Positions 1 through 11,204 of a stretch of DNA of 64,000 bases are shown one piece after another. The translations under genes and the position numbers were made by a program. Source of the DNA: CAWATZ01 sp963784995 (GTDB lineage Bacteria; Planctomycetota; Planctomycetia; Gemmatales; Gemmataceae); NCBI GenBank assembly GCA_963784995.1, contig CAWATZ010000004.1:310001-374000 (forward strand), given 5' to 3'. Position 1 is the first letter of the stretch; each line of letters starts with the position of its first letter. The notes under the pieces were generated by a model. The model did no database searches and was not told the DNA's origin. It saw only the letters and a list, made by a program, of their open reading frames with translations.

Positions 1-2850
1 TGCTGCTGCTGATATAGCTGGCGTAGACGGTGTAGGGGCTGCCGCTCATGGTCAAGGCCGAGTCGGTGATCGAGGCGGTGCTGCTGTCGCCGCTGCCGGC
101 CGTCAGGCTCACCGGTGAACCGAACTTGACAGGGGTGCTGCCGGTGTAGACGTAGAACTGGACCGTTCCGGTCGGGGCCGGGTAACCCGCGCCGTTGGTG
201 TTGGTGACCGTGGCGGTGAACGTCACCGGGGAGCCCGTCGAGGATGGGTTGGTGCCGGTGCTGGAGCTGACCGTGGCGGAACTCGTGTCGGCCTTGACGG
301 TATGGTTGGTGTTCGCGCTAATGGGGGTGGTCCCCGTCGCCAGGTCGGCCGCCAGCGCGGTCGTCGGAACGAATTTGGCCACGACCGAGTTCGTGGTCGC
401 CGGCAGAGTGGCCACGGTGTAGGTGGCGGTGGCCATGTTGCTCCCGTTCAGCGTCACCGAGGCCGAGGCCGCGGCCGTGGTGGAGCCGTTGACGTAGAAG
501 TTCACCGTCCCCGCGATTGCCGACGACGGGATGGTGCTGGACGTGAGTGTGTCCGTGAAGGTCACACTCTGGCCGTAGTTCGACGGACTGGGCAAGGGGC
601 TCAAGCTGGCGCTGATCGTGGCCCCGGTGACAGAGACTGTCACCCCGTTGGACGGAGTGGGACTGGCCGCGAAGTTCAAGTCCGTCGAGCCCTGATACCG
701 GGCGGTGATCGTCTCACTGGATTTGACGGGCAGGGCACTTGTGGTCAGGGTGACCGTCGAGACACCGGGCGTTGTCGGCGTCCAGGTTCCCACGGTCACG
801 GGGCCGGTGAAGGCGACTCCATTCAAGTAGAGCTGGACAGTGCCGACCGTGGGCGAGAACGTCGAGTTGGTTGCGGTCATCGTGGCCGTGAAGGTCACCG
901 GCTGACCGAACACGAAGGACGTGGGCGTCGCCGGGGTCAGCGACAGAGCGGTCGCGGGATCGGCCTGCTGAACAGTGTGGCTGAAGCCGGTTACCGGCCC
1001 AGCGGTGAAGTTGCCATCGCTGTTCACGTAAATGGCGGTGATGGAGTGTGGACTGTGGCTGACGTCCAGGACCGAGTCGCTGATGGTGGCCGTGCTGCTG
1101 TTGCCGCTGCCGGGCGTCAGCGTCTGCGGCGAGCCGTAGTTGACGCCGTCGATGACGAACTGCACCTGCCCGGTCGGGGCCGGATACCCCGTGCCATTCG
1201 TGTTGGCGACCGTGGCGGTGAAGGTGACGCTCTGACCGAAGCTCGACGGGCTCGGGCTGCCGCTGACCACCGTTGAGGCGGGGTCCGCCTGCACGGACTG
1301 GGTGCTGCTCGCCGAATTGTTGCTCTGGAAGTTGCGGAGGTTGTCGCTGACGTAGGCGACGTAGATCGAGTGGGGGCTGTGGCTGACGTCCAGCAACGAG
1401 TAGGCAAGGAGGGCCGTGCTGGCGTTGTTGCTGCCCGGGGTCAAGTTCACCGCCGTGCTGACAGGGGTGCCATTATCGACGAGCTGGACGCTGCCGGTCG
1501 GGGCGCCCACCGGGTTGGCGCTGACGTTCGTGACCGTGACCGGGAAGGTGATTGTCTGGCCGAAGTTCGTCGGATTGCCGTTGGAGCTGGAAGTGAACGC
1601 GACCGAAACGGTGTCGCCCGTGACCGTCAGGTTGACGGTGGGCGAGGTACTGGTGTTGTAATTGTTGTTGGTGCTGGTGTAGACGGCGTAGACCGGGACC
1701 GGGGTGGGACCACCGGGCAGAGCCTGGTAGCTGATCGTGGCGGTGGCAGTGTTGCCGCTTTGCACCAGGTTCATGGGTGTCTGGGCAACGCCGTTGACCC
1801 AGAACTGGACGGTGCCGGTGGGCACGCTGGTGGGGACGCTGGTGTTGCTCACCGTCGCGGTAAATTGGACCGTCGAACCGAGGCTCGTCGTGTAGTTGCC
1901 CGCGGAGACCAGGGTGGCGTTGGCAGTGACCACGGTGGAGGTCTGGTCGGCGTTGATGAGCTGACCGCCGCTGAGGCTTCCCGAGGAACCGCTGACGTAA
2001 TTGCCATCGGAGTTGGAGTAAGTCGCGGTGACGGTGTAAGGGGTGGCGCTGGCGGCCAGGGCCGAGTCGGTGATCTGGAACAGGCTGCTGTTGCCGCTGA
2101 CGGTATGCTGGGTCACCGGCGAGCCGTAGGGGACGCCATTGATGGCAAACTGGACGGAGCCGGTCGGGGCCCCCACGCCGTTGGTGCTGGTGTTGGTGAC
2201 CGTGGCGGTGAACGTCACCGTCTGGCCGACGCCCGCCGGGTTGTTGTTGGAAGTGACCGTGGTGGAAGTCGAGTCTTCCTGGACGGTCTGACCACCGCTG
2301 AGGCTTCCCGAGGAACCGCTGACAAAATTGGCGCTGTCACTGGTATAGGTCGCGGAGATGCTGTAGGGGGTGCTGCTGGCGTTCAGGGGCAAGCCGCCGA
2401 CGGTGAGGGGGTTGGTAATGGTGGCCGTGCTGCTGAGGCCGCTGCCTGTCGTCAGGGCCACCGGATTGCCGTAGGGGTTGCCGTTGAGGAAGAACTGAAC
2501 CTTGCCGGTCGGTGCGCCGATGCCGTTGGGACCGCTGTTGGAAACCGTGGCGGTGAACGTCACCGTCTGCCCGAAGCTCGACGGGTTGGCACCGGAGCCC
2601 ACCGTGGTGGAGGTGGCGTCCGGGTTAATGGTCTGATTGATGCTTTGCGAGGTCGTGCTCTGGTAGTCGCCGTCGGTGTTGGTATAGACGGCATAGACGC
2701 TGTAGGGGCTGCCGCTGATGGTCAGGGCCGTGTCGGCGGTGCTGGTCGCGGTGCTGGTCGTGCCGGTCGCTTGGGTCAACGATTCCGTGTCGAAGAGGAC
2801 GCCGCCGACGTAGAACTGGACGCTGCCGGTCGGCGCACCCGTACCGCCAG
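1..2850 (-). CDS. giant surface protein, Ig-like repeat portion (partial, runs off left edge)
   Basis: This roughly 940-codon open frame on the minus strand has no stop and no start; it continues the giant gene past base 1. It consists of about nine Ig-like repeats of the Big_3_5 type, each 85-105 residues, with the recurring elements 'NPSsFGQSVTFTATVTN', 'GAPTGsVQFyvnG', 'TATISDSAL' and 'YSVYAvYtNsDGNY'. Such domains form beta-sandwich stalks on secreted bacterial proteins. The frame joins the upstream piece by a shift near 2846-2855: the upstream frame turns into nonsense after 'TVTNTSA' while this frame continues with 'GTGAPTGSVQFYVGG'. No cell-wall anchor or sorting motif is visible because the C-terminus lies outside the window. 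Confidence 0.8.
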
Positions 2851-5800
2851 GCGCTGGTGTTGGTCACCGTGGCGGTGAAGGTGACGCTCTGGCCGAGGGT
2901 TGCGGGGTTGGAGCTGGACAGCACCACGGTGCTGGTGGAGTCGGGATTGACCGTGTAGTTGGACAGTGTCCCGCTGTTGCCGAGGAACAGGCCGTCACTG
3001 CTGCCGGAGTAAGTGGCGGTGATCGTCTGGCCGCGGGCCACCGGCAAGGCCTGGGCGCCGGTAGCCGCAGTGGGGTAAACCCAGGCCCCGGCCACGGCGT
3101 TGTAGGAGACCGGGCCCGAACTGAACGAACCGTCGGTGAAGGTCACGGTCCCGGTGGTCGGTGCGCCGCTGCCGGGCGACATGGCGGCGACGGTGGCGGT
3201 CAAGGTCACGGGCTGGCCATAGACGGCCACGGCGCTGGGCGGGCTGGCACTGACCGTCACGGTGCTGTTGGTCTCGACGTTTTCAGCCACCGTGCTGGAA
3301 TTGCTGCTGCCGAAATTGGTGTTGGTGCCCACGTAATCGGCCGTCAGGGCCTGGTTGAGTCCCTGGGGGAGAGCGTTGGTGATGAACAGCGCCACGCCCT
3401 CGTTCGAGGGGAAGGAAGTGTCTGTCCAGGTGCCGGTGCCGCCGGTGGCGCTCCCAGCATCCGCGGGGATGCCGGTGCCGTTGAGCGAGAACGAGGTGGC
3501 GTTGATCACCGTGATGGTGAAGGTGCCGTTGGCGGCGGCAAACCCGGGCACGGCCGAGATCGTGACGTTGTCGCCGGTGTTCATGCCGAACGTGGTGGCG
3601 GTGGTGATGACAATCGGGTTGGTGCCATCCCCGACGGCCGACTGGACGTTGCCCGACAGGGTGGTGGAAATGTTGCTCGTGCCCAGAAGAGTGGTGCCAT
3701 TGTAGAACTGCACCGAGCCGCTGCTTGGGGTAGCTCCTCCCGTCTGATTGTCCTTGACGGTGGCGAGCAGACTCACCGTCTGACCCACCAGGATGGGGTT
3801 GGCCGACGTACTCAGGGCCGTCGCGGTCGGGTCCGGATTGACCGTGAAGCTGGGGCTGAGCGTTGCGGAATTGCTGTTGTAGTTGGTGTCGCCGGCAAAC
3901 ACCGCCGTGATTGAGTGCGGGCTGGTGATCGCCGACAGGTTGCTGGTGGTCAGGGAGACGATCAGGTCGCCTTGAGCATCCGTTGGCGACGAGCTGATCG
4001 TTCCGGAGAGCGCGGCCCCGCCCTCCATGAAGGTCACCGTGTCGTTCGGTGGGATGCTGATGCCCGCGGAGGGAGGTTTGACGGTCGCGGTAAAAGTCAC
4101 TGACTGACCATAGAACGACGAGGTCGAGGGCGCCTCGTTCACGGAGGCAGTGATGCTCACGGTCGGGGTGGCCTTGCCGACGACCACGGGAATGGGGTTC
4201 TGAGTGGTGGACGTCGTGTAGTTGGAGGGAGTGTTGCCATCGCCCTGGTAGGTGGCCGTGACGGAGTTGGAGCTGCCGACGGTGAGGAAGCTGGAATCAA
4301 TCCAGGTGCCGCCGCTGGCCGAGCCGGTGCCGCTGGTGCCGCTGAGCGTGAAGGTTGTTCCGCTGGTCACGGTGATGGCGAAGGAATTGTTGTTGACGCT
4401 GGTCGAGAGGGTCCCTGTCTGATCCGTGACGCCGGTGATCTCCACCTGGTCGCCGTTCACCATGCCCAGGGTGCTGGTGGTGGTAACGGTCAGGGGTCCG
4501 GAGCCGGTGCCGACGACCGAGCTGATGCTGCCCACCAGCGGGAAGGTGGCCGAGGCCGTGCCGTTGTTGTCGATGCTCAGCGTCCGCGACGTGGTGCCGT
4601 TGAGCGTGAAGACGACGTTGCCTTCCAGGGCCTCGGCGTTGGGCGTCACGGGCACCACCTGGGGCGTGACAGTGGCGCTGATGGTGAACGACTGCCCGTA
4701 GGTAATGCCAATCGAGTTGGAGGGATTGGTAACCAGGGTCGTGGGGTTGGCCTGGACCGTCAGGCTCGCGTTTGGCGCCGAGGATGAGGCGAAGTTGCCG
4801 GGGTCGCCATTGTACGTGGCCTGGACCACGTAACTGCCGATGTTCAGCGTCTGGCCGCCATAATGGTTGTTGTTGTTGTCGATGAAGGTCCAGGTGCCGC
4901 CGCCGGCGCTGCCGCTGGTGTCGGCGGTGGTGCCGTTGAGCAAGAACGTCGTCGCGCTTTCCACGGTAATGGTGAAGATCGTGCCGTTGACGATGCTCGA
5001 CAGGCTGCCCGTCTGATCCGTGAGGCCGGTGATCTCCACCTGGTCGCCGGTCGCCAGGTTGGCGTTGGCGATGGCCGCACTGGTGGTGGTGATGAGGATG
5101 CCGTTGGCCGTGCCGGCAGCCGTGGCGCTGCCGCCGTCCTGCGGGTCGAAGACCGTGCCGACCGGCAAGGTCGCGGTGATGGGCGAGAAGGAGGGATTGG
5201 ACGGCATGGTCACGGTGTACGTGACCGTATCGTTGGCCGGCACGGTGAAGGTCCAGGTGCCGCCGGTGGCGCTGCCGCTGGTGTCGGCGGTGGTCCCGTT
5301 GAGCAAGAACGTCGTCGAGCTTTCCACGGTAATGGTGAAGTTGTTGCCGTTGACGACGCTGGCCAGGCTGCCTGTCTGATTCGTGAGGCCGGTGATCTTC
5401 ACCACGTCGCTGGTCGTCAGGCTGGCGGCAGCCGCGCTGGTGGTGGTGATGAGGATGCCGTTGGCCGTGCCGGCAGCCGTGGCGCTGCCGCCGACGCCGG
5501 CCGGGGTCACGTTGGCCAGGTACTGCACGTCCTGGCCATAATCCACCGTGGTCACGCCCGCCGACGGCACAGTCGAGAGGGTCACGTTCGCCGTGTTCAG
5601 CTGGCGCGTCAACTGGACTCGGTTGTTGGTGTAGTCGTAGGTGACGCCGTAATTCTGGCCATTGAGGAAAAGCTGGGTCAGCGGATTGCCCGTGATGGGA
5701 TCCTGGAACGTCCCGGTGAGCTGGCCGCCGGTCACCTGGATGATCGTGAACGGCGCGTAGCCGATCGGGACCGGCACGGAGAGCCCGGTCAGCTGAGCGT

Positions 5801-7337
5801 TGTTGAGGTTCAGGCCGCCGCTCCCCTGGACGACCAGCTCATTGCTGGTGAAGGTCGGGTTGGTGCCGGTAATGGTGACGCTGAAGGCAGTGGCGCTGTT
5901 CCAGGTCTCCGTCGTCGATCCCGTGTTGCTGGTGAGAGTGCCGGGGTTGACGTTGCTGTTGCCGGGCGCCGCCGTGCCGCCCACGGTGGAGGACGCGGGC
6001 AGAATAATGCCGACCGGGTCGGTGCCGCCGAGGGTGCCGCCGTTGAGCGTGACGGCGCCCACAGTGTTCCCCGAAGGGGCGTCGGCCAGCAGCGTGCCCG
6101 CCGTCACCGTGGTGGTTCCAGTGAAGGTCTCGTCGTTGGTCAGTTCCAGCGTGCCGCCGCCCAGCTTGGTCATTCCGGCCGTGGTCGGATTGGTGGTGAT
6201 CACCGCGCCGATGGTCATGTCCGGGGCCGGTGTCTGGGGGCCCGGTCCGTTGACGGTGATGGCCGGCGACGCCATGCCCAGCACGAGGGTGCCGGTGCCT
6301 GTAATCTGGGACTGGATGCCGCTGGCGCTGGCCGCGCCGGTCAGGCTGGTGTTGACGGTCAGCGAACTGGTGCCACTGGCCAGGCTCACCTGGCTGCCGG
6401 TCATGGTCAGTGTCTGGGCGGTCAGCGAACTGCCGGCCGCCAGACTCGCCTGGGCGCCAGTCATGGTCACCGCTGACACGGTCAGTGAACTGCCGGCTGC
6501 CAGGTTCGCCTGGCTGCCGGTCATGGTCAGCGTCTGGAGAGTCTGCGACACGCTGGCGTTCTCGTTGAAGACTCCGTCGCTGTTGACCGTGACCGTCGAG
6601 GTGCCGCTGCCGATCTGGTTGCTCTGTTCCAGAGTCACCACTTCCGAACCCGCCGGCGAAGTGCCGTTGCCCACAACCAGGCTGCCGGGCACGGCCGTGC
6701 CGGTGACGTTGAGCTGCAGCGTGCCGCCGTTGACAGTGGTCAGGCCGCCGTAGGTGTTGCTGTACGTGCCCGATTCCACCAGAGTGCCGCTGCCGACCTT
6801 GGTCACGTTGATGCCGGCGCCGTTGTCCCCGATCGTGGCGGCCGTCCCATTGGTAGCGCCCAGGGTCAACGTCGTGCCGGTGTCGGCGCCGATGGTCACC
6901 GTATTGCCGAGGGTGCTGTTGGTGGCCAGCGTGATGGGGCTGGCCCAGGTATTGCTGCCGCCGGCATTTTCCAGGGCCCCGCCGTTGCTGACGCCGATGC
7001 CGATGAGCGTCAGCGGCTCGGTCGAGATGGTGATGTTGGTGGCCAGCTGCAGGGCCGCGGTGTTGGCGTAGGCCGTGGTGGGAGGATTCAGGGACGCCTG
7101 GCCTGTGGTGCTGCCAACGGTCAGCAGAGGCAAAGGCGAGGTGGCCTGGCCCAGGCTGCCGCCGAAGGTGATCACGTAGACGTTGCTGTTGGCCCCGATC
7201 TCCTGGACGACGCTGACGGAGCCACCGCCACCGCTGCTCCAGGCGCCATCGGGCGTCGTGGGCGGGTTGGCCGTGAAGCCGCCGGCAAAGTTGGTGTTGT
7301 TGGTGCCGTTGAGTACAAACGTCGTCGGACTTTGCAC
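2625..7337 (-). CDS. giant surface protein, longest intact middle piece
   Basis: This is the longest uninterrupted piece of the giant gene, meaningful from about 7337 down to 2850; the remaining codons to the stop at 2625 are out of frame. The GTG at 7337 is internal and not a true start. From the N-terminal side it holds autotransporter-associated beta-strand repeats (for example 'TKLGGGTLELTNDETFTG' near 6100-6190), four near-identical short repeats around 'LTMTGSQASLAAGSS' (6390-6530), then Ig-like repeats interleaved with FCCH-like cassettes ('TSDVVKITGLTNQTGSL...', near 3480-3650, 4290-4480, 4890-5110 and 5260-5470). The 4.9 kb and 5.3 kb cassettes are almost identical, which suggests a recent internal duplication. 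The predicted structure is all beta and extracellular. Confidence 0.8.
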   Translation of the reverse strand: MQSPTTFVLNGTNNTNFAGGFTANPPTTPDGAWSSGGGGSVSVVQEIGANSNVYVITFGGSLGQATSPLPLLTVGSTTGQASLNPPTTAYANTAALQLATNITISTEPLTLIGIGVSNGGALENAGGSNTWASPITLATNSTLGNTVTIGADTGTTLTLGATNGTAATIGDNGAGINVTKVGSGTLVESGTYSNTYGGLTTVNGGTLQLNVTGTAVPGSLVVGNGTSPAGSEVVTLEQSNQIGSGTSTVTVNSDGVFNENASVSQTLQTLTMTGSQANLAAGSSLTVSAVTMTGAQASLAAGSSLTAQTLTMTGSQVSLASGTSSLTVNTSLTGAASASGIQSQITGTGTLVLGMASPAITVNGPGPQTPAPDMTIGAVITTNPTTAGMTKLGGGTLELTNDETFTGTTTVTAGTLLADAPSGNTVGAVTLNGGTLGGTDPVGIILPASSTVGGTAAPGNSNVNPGTLTSNTGSTTETWNSATAFSVTITGTNPTFTSNELVVQGSGGLNLNNAQLTGLSVPVPIGYAPFTIIQVTGGQLTGTFQDPITGNPLTQLFLNGQNYGVTYDYTNNRVQLTRQLNTANVTLSTVPSAGVTTVDYGQDVQYLANVTPAGVGGSATAAGTANGILITTTSAAAASLTTSDVVKITGLTNQTGSLASVVNGNNFTITVESSTTFLLNGTTADTSGSATGGTWTFTVPANDTVTYTVTMPSNPSFSPITATLPVGTVFDPQDGGSATAAGTANGILITTTSAAIANANLATGDQVEITGLTDQTGSLSSIVNGTIFTITVESATTFLLNGTTADTSGSAGGGTWTFIDNNNNHYGGQTLNIGSYVVQATYNGDPGNFASSSAPNASLTVQANPTTLVTNPSNSIGITYGQSFTISATVTPQVVPVTPNAEALEGNVVFTLNGTTSRTLSIDNNGTASATFPLVGSISSVVGTGSGPLTVTTTSTLGMVNGDQVEITGVTDQTGTLSTSVNNNSFAITVTSGTTFTLSGTSGTGSASGGTWIDSSFLTVGSSNSVTATYQGDGNTPSNYTTSTTQNPIPVVVGKATPTVSITASVNEAPSTSSFYGQSVTFTATVKPPSAGISIPPNDTVTFMEGGAALSGTISSSPTDAQGDLIVSLTTSNLSAITSPHSITAVFAGDTNYNSNSATLSPSFTVNPDPTATALSTSANPILVGQTVSLLATVKDNQTGGATPSSGSVQFYNGTTLLGTSNISTTLSGNVQSAVGDGTNPIVITTATTFGMNTGDNVTISAVPGFAAANGTFTITVINATSFSLNGTGIPADAGSATGGTGTWTDTSFPSNEGVALFITNALPQGLNQALTADYVGTNTNFGSSNSSTVAENVETNSTVTVSASPPSAVAVYGQPVTLTATVAAMSPGSGAPTTGTVTFTDGSFSSGPVSYNAVAGAWVYPTAATGAQALPVARGQTITATYSGSSDGLFLGNSGTLSNYTVNPDSTSTVVLSSSNPATLGQSVTFTATVTNTSAWRYGCADRQRPVLRRRRPLRHGIVDPSDRHDQHRDQHRRHGPDHQRQPLQRLCRLYQHRRRLPEHDLAKHQSDH

Positions 7338-7411
7338 GGTAACGGTGAAGGTGCCGTTGTTGATGGCGCTGAAGCCCGAGATGTTGCTCAGGGTGACGCT
7401 TTCGCCATTGC

Positions 7412-8113
7412 TCAGCCCGGTGGCGGCGTCGACGCCGTGACGACAACGCCGGTGCCCAGGACGTAGTTGGCCGAGACCACCGAGCCCTGCAGTGCGATGG
7501 CGGCCAGGTTGTTCAGGGCGGTCTGCATGTCGGCTGCCAGGGTCGAGTCGGTGACGCTGAGGGCCGAAGTCGTGTTCGCGGCGCCGTTGCCGTTGAATTG
7601 CAGCTTGAAGGTGCCGGTGATGCCGCTGGGAACGGTGACGGTCTGCTGCACGGTAGGATTGACGGCGGTGCCGTAGGAGCCATCCACCATTTTGGTCACG
7701 ACCGCCGAGGTCCCCGCCGAGGCCGCGGCGGTCATCAGTGGCTGGGTGCTGCCATAGACGGCGCCGCCGTTGAAGACGACCGTGTAAATGTTGTTGCTGG
7801 AGTCGTAAGTCACGGTCACGCCGCTGATCCAGTTACCGCTTGTGCCGGAAGCAGTATCGCTGCTGGTGCCGCTGAGAGAGAAGGACGCCCCCGGGTTGAT
7901 CGAGCCAATCACGTAAGAGGCGTTGGGAACACCCGTGACACCATTGACGTAGACGTTTTCGCCCACGATCAGCCCCGCGGTGTTTGGGGTGTTGATAAGG
8001 ACGGTGCCGCTGGGGCCATTGTTGTTGGCCGACGTCACGTTGCCGCTGATCGCGCCCACGGACGGCAGGGCGTCCAGGGCGTTCTGCACCGTCAGGGCGC
8101 TGGCGCCGAACAC
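7412..8113 (-). CDS. giant surface protein, in-frame piece with FCCH-like and TFNG cassettes
   Basis: A 233-codon readable piece of the giant gene. It begins inside a module of the kind 'ALTVQNALDALPSVG', passes through an FCCH-like cassette ('AGLIVGENVYVNGVTG', 7850-7990) and ends in a 'KLQFNGNGAANTTSALSVT' module with 'LAADMQTALNNLAAI' (7490-7640). The start codon is internal. It joins the next piece by a frame change near 7410-7440, where an FCCH-like cassette is split between frames. Confidence 0.65.
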   Translation of the reverse strand: MFGASALTVQNALDALPSVGAISGNVTSANNNGPSGTVLINTPNTAGLIVGENVYVNGVTGVPNASYVIGSINPGASFSLSGTSSDTASGTSGNWISGVTVTYDSSNNIYTVVFNGGAVYGSTQPLMTAAASAGTSAVVTKMVDGSYGTAVNPTVQQTVTVPSGITGTFKLQFNGNGAANTTSALSVTDSTLAADMQTALNNLAAIALQGSVVSANYVLGTGVVVTASTPPPG

Positions 8114-10130
8114 TCAGCGAGCCGGGCAGTCCGGGAATCGGCGTGCTGGAGCCGTTGAAGAACAGCTGGAAGTGGCCGGTGGCACGTCCGGTGAGAGTGA
8201 CCTGCTGCGTGTCGCTGACCAGGGGAGAACCCAGCGCCCCGGCATTCTGAACGTTCAGGATGCCCGCGTTGACCAGGGTTTCGCCGGTGTAGGGGTTAGT
8301 GCCGGTCAGGTCAATCGTGCCCATGCCGACCTTGGCCAGGCTCACGGCCGGGACCGGGACCGGGCTGGCATTTTGCAAGCTGCCGCTGATTTGCAGAGTG
8401 GAGCCGGCGTCGGCGCCAAGGGCGGTGTTGGATGCCAGGGTGATGGTCGCCGCCCCACTGGTTGGGAGTGTTGCCGTCGTCCTGGTTGTTTTCCAGGGCG
8501 CCGCCGTTGTGATACCCGGTGCCGTTCAGGGTCAGCGCCTCGCTGGTGACGTTCAGTCCCGCGGGAGCCGTCAGCTGACTGCCGTCCAGCTGAAGGCTCG
8601 CGCCCGGCATTGACCGTGGCGCCCAGGTTGCTGGCCGGGTTCCCCAGCGCACCGCTCTGCTGAATGCGCAGGATGCCCGCCGAGATGGTGGTGGCGCCGG
8701 TGAAGGTATTGCTGCCCCCGCTGGGATCCAGGATCAGCAAGCCGGCCGCGGTCGGTTGAGCCAGGTTGTAGGCCAGCCCCATGGTGCTGTTGGCGACCTG
8801 GCCAATGACGCCGCCGATGGTCAGGCTGTCCGTGGGATTGACGGAGAGAGTCTGGATGACCACGTTGCTGCTGGGAGTCGTCGCGGGGCAAAGGCGGCAT
8901 CCTCGGCCAGGGTGACGTTGCCCAGGATGGTGTTGGCACTGCCGACGTTGTCCAAAGCCCCGGAGTTGTTGTTGCCGGTGCCGGTCAGGCGAATGCTCTG
9001 GGTGCCGGGATGGTAATGCCGCCATCGCTGTCGGTCGCCGTGGCCCCGTCGCTGGAGGTGATCGTGGTCTGGATCAGCGGCAAGCCCGACCGTGGGGTCC
9101 AGCCGGTGAAGGTGATGGCGAAGACAGTATCGCTGCGTTGGCCGAGACAGTCGCGCTGCCGCCCACGTTGCTGATGGTCGAAAGGTTGTTCAGCGCGGTC
9201 TGGATGGCGGAGCTGTCGGCGAGCGGATTGCCGGTGTAAAGGATGTCGGCAGTTAGGGCGGAGCCGTTGAAGTTCAGCTTGAACGTCGTGCTTGCGGTTG
9301 GGTTATTCAGAGTCAACAGCTGCTGGGTGGACTGCAGTTGCAGCTGGGCGGTGTCCAGCACGGTCACGGTGTTGGCGGCCGCTCCCAGGGCCGAGGCGTT
9401 CTCGACGTCCAGCACGCCCTGGGAAACCACGATGCCGATCGCGAAGGCGGCGTTCCAGCCGCCGCCCTTGTGTAGTTGGCGTTGCCGTTGGAACCATTCA
9501 GCGAGAACGTGGTGTTACTCAGGACCGTGATGGTCCAGGTGCCGTTGGCGTCGGTGTAGCCGCACACGCCGGCCACTGACACGGTCTCGCCGGTAGTCAG
9601 GCCGGCGGTGCTGGCGGTGGTGACGACGATTGGAGCCGTCTTGCTCGTTGCCGGTGACGATGCCGCTGGCGTCGACGGGAAGAGGAAGCTGCCACTGCCG
9701 CTGGCCAGTCCGAAGGTGTTGGGGTCGTCAAGCACCAGGGTGCCGGGCAGTTCCTTGACCAGGCTGAAGCCATTGCCGCTGGATGGTGCCCAGGCCCTGG
9801 CCATTGCCGATGGTCAGAGGCCCCGGTATCGACGCCGATGGTCGAGTTGGTCGCCAGGGTGATGGTGCCGGTGTAAACGTTGTTGCTGCTGAGGCTGCGG
9901 AGGGCGCCGGTGTTGTGGCCGTTGAACTTGATGCCGTCGCCGTTGAGGGTGACCGGCTCCAGGTTCAGGCCCGTTTCCAGCACCAGGGCCGCCCCCGAAT
10001 CCACCGTGGTCCCACCGGCGTTCACGACGGTGTTCACCTGCACGGTGGAGGTGCCGGTGGGGATGGCGATGAATTGCGGCAGGGGCTGCTGGGCCAGGGT
10101 GCCGAGGAAGTTGACCGTGTAGACGTTGCC
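8100..10130 (-). pseudogene. giant surface protein, frameshift-dense beta-strand-repeat region
   Basis: Coding on the minus strand continues, but the frame changes about every 200-450 bases. Readable stretches include 'GMGTIDLTGTNPYTGETL' (about 8240-8340), 'NTFTGATTISAGILRIQQS' (about 8640-8740), 'NPTDSLTIGGVIGQVANS' (about 8760-8860), a 'LNNPTASTTFKLNFNGS' module (9240-9310), an FCCH-like cassette 'AGLTTGETVSVAGVCGYT' (9540-9610) and 'GAALVLETGLNLEPVTLNG' (9920-10010). These are autotransporter-associated strand repeats and their partner cassettes. No single frame spans the interval, and the residual protein makes sense only when frames are combined. I call it frameshifted, probably by sequence error, not a decayed independent gene. 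Confidence 0.6.
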
Positions 10131-10620
10131 GGCTCTGGGTCACCAGCACGGAGCCGCCCGCCCCGCTAATGGTGCTCAGGGCATTGAGGTTCTGGACGCT
10201 GGCCGTCGGTCCCACGCCGCCGGAGGCGGGCACGTTGATCGCCAGCGCAGCGGTCGTCTTGCCCTCAAAGGTCAGCGTGAAGGTGTCGTTCAGCGACCCC
10301 GTGGTGACCGTGAGCTTCTGCGATTCCGTGGCGCCCAGCGACTGCGGGTTGTCGATGACCAGCTGGCCTTGCTGCACCACCATGGCGCCGCCAAAGCTGT
10401 TGGCGTAGGCGAGGACGACATTGCCGACGCCAGTCTTGGTCAGAGTGGGGTTGGAGTCGGCCGTCAGGTCGCTGATGGTGTTGGAAACGGTGAGCTGGGC
10501 GGCGGAGACGCCGTTGGCCAGGGCCTGAGTGCCCTCGACGTTGATGGTCGTGGCCCCGCCCAGGATGATGGGCCCGGCCCAGATGGTCTGGCCGCCCAGG
10601 ACGGTCAGGCGCCCTCGTTG
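10120..10620 (-). pseudogene. giant surface protein, strand-repeat piece between frame breaks
   Basis: About 165 codons read sensibly in one frame: 'LTVLGGQTIWAGPIILGG', then 'TKTGVGNVVLAYANSFGG' (a beta-strand-repeat core), 'QLVIDNPQSLGATES' and a 'FTLTFEGKTTAALAINVPASG' module ending 'LNALSTISGAGGSVLV'. Frame breaks lie near 10125 and 10612. Confidence 0.6.
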
Positions 10621-11204
10621 TTGACCGGAACGGTAACGGTGGCCCCGTCGGTGGACGTGACCGTGCCGGTGATCGGCAACGCGGTCCCGGCCAGGGTGCC
10701 GCCGATGAAGGTGACCGTGAAGGCCGTGTCGGTGGAGTTGGGGCTCACCGTCACGTAGCCGCCGGTGCTGGTGATGCTCGACAGGCCGTTCAGCGCGTTC
10801 TGGATGTCGTAGGCGTCGTCGGTACCGACGACGCCATTGTTGGCGCTGCCGTTGTAGGTGATCGCGGAGGTCGTCTTGCCGTTGAACGTCAGGGTAAACG
10901 TGGTGGTGCCGGCGGTCGCGTTGTTCAGCGTGATGACCTGCTGCGTGCCGGGGGCCGCATCCAGGGAGTACTGATAGACACCCCGGCCGTCCGTCCCGAT
11001 CGTCAGGATGTTGGTGTTCTGGTTCAGCTCCATCGTCTTGACCTGGACGGCGGGCAGACCATTGCCCAGACGCGTCCAGGTGGTGCCGCCGTTGATCGAC
11101 TGGAACACCCCACGTCGTTGCCCACGTACAGGTAGCCGGTGCGCGGATCGAGGACCAGCGACCAGGCCGGCGCACTGGGCAGGTTGTTGCTGACGTTGAT
11201 CCAT
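10605..11204 (-). CDS. giant surface protein, end of Asp-box propeller plus TFNG module
   Basis: A readable piece of about 170 residues. It opens with the Asp-box 'INGGTTWTRLG' (about 11065-11100) and a propeller-blade strand 'TNILTIGTDGRGVYQYSLD', so the beta-propeller ends here. It then enters a module with 'TFTLTFNGKTTSAITYNGS', 'YDIQNALNGLSSITSTGG' and 'FTVTFIGGTLAGTALP'. The first codons up to about 11110 are out of frame with the protein. Confidence 0.6.
   Translation of the reverse strand: MDQRQQQPAQCAGLVAGPRSAHRLPVRGQRRGVFQSINGGTTWTRLGNGLPAVQVKTMELNQNTNILTIGTDGRGVYQYSLDAAPGTQQVITLNNATAGTTTFTLTFNGKTTSAITYNGSANNGVVGTDDAYDIQNALNGLSSITSTGGYVTVSPNSTDTAFTVTFIGGTLAGTALPITGTVTSTDGATVTVPVNNEGA

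Noticed and set aside
4863..6476. Plus-strand open frames of 300-540 codons opposite the giant gene (also 302-1276, 1370-2878, 13598-15199)
   Set aside because: They are rich in Arg, Gly, Val and Asp with no domain pattern. They mirror third-position GC of the minus-strand repeats, and the minus strand has recognisable domains.
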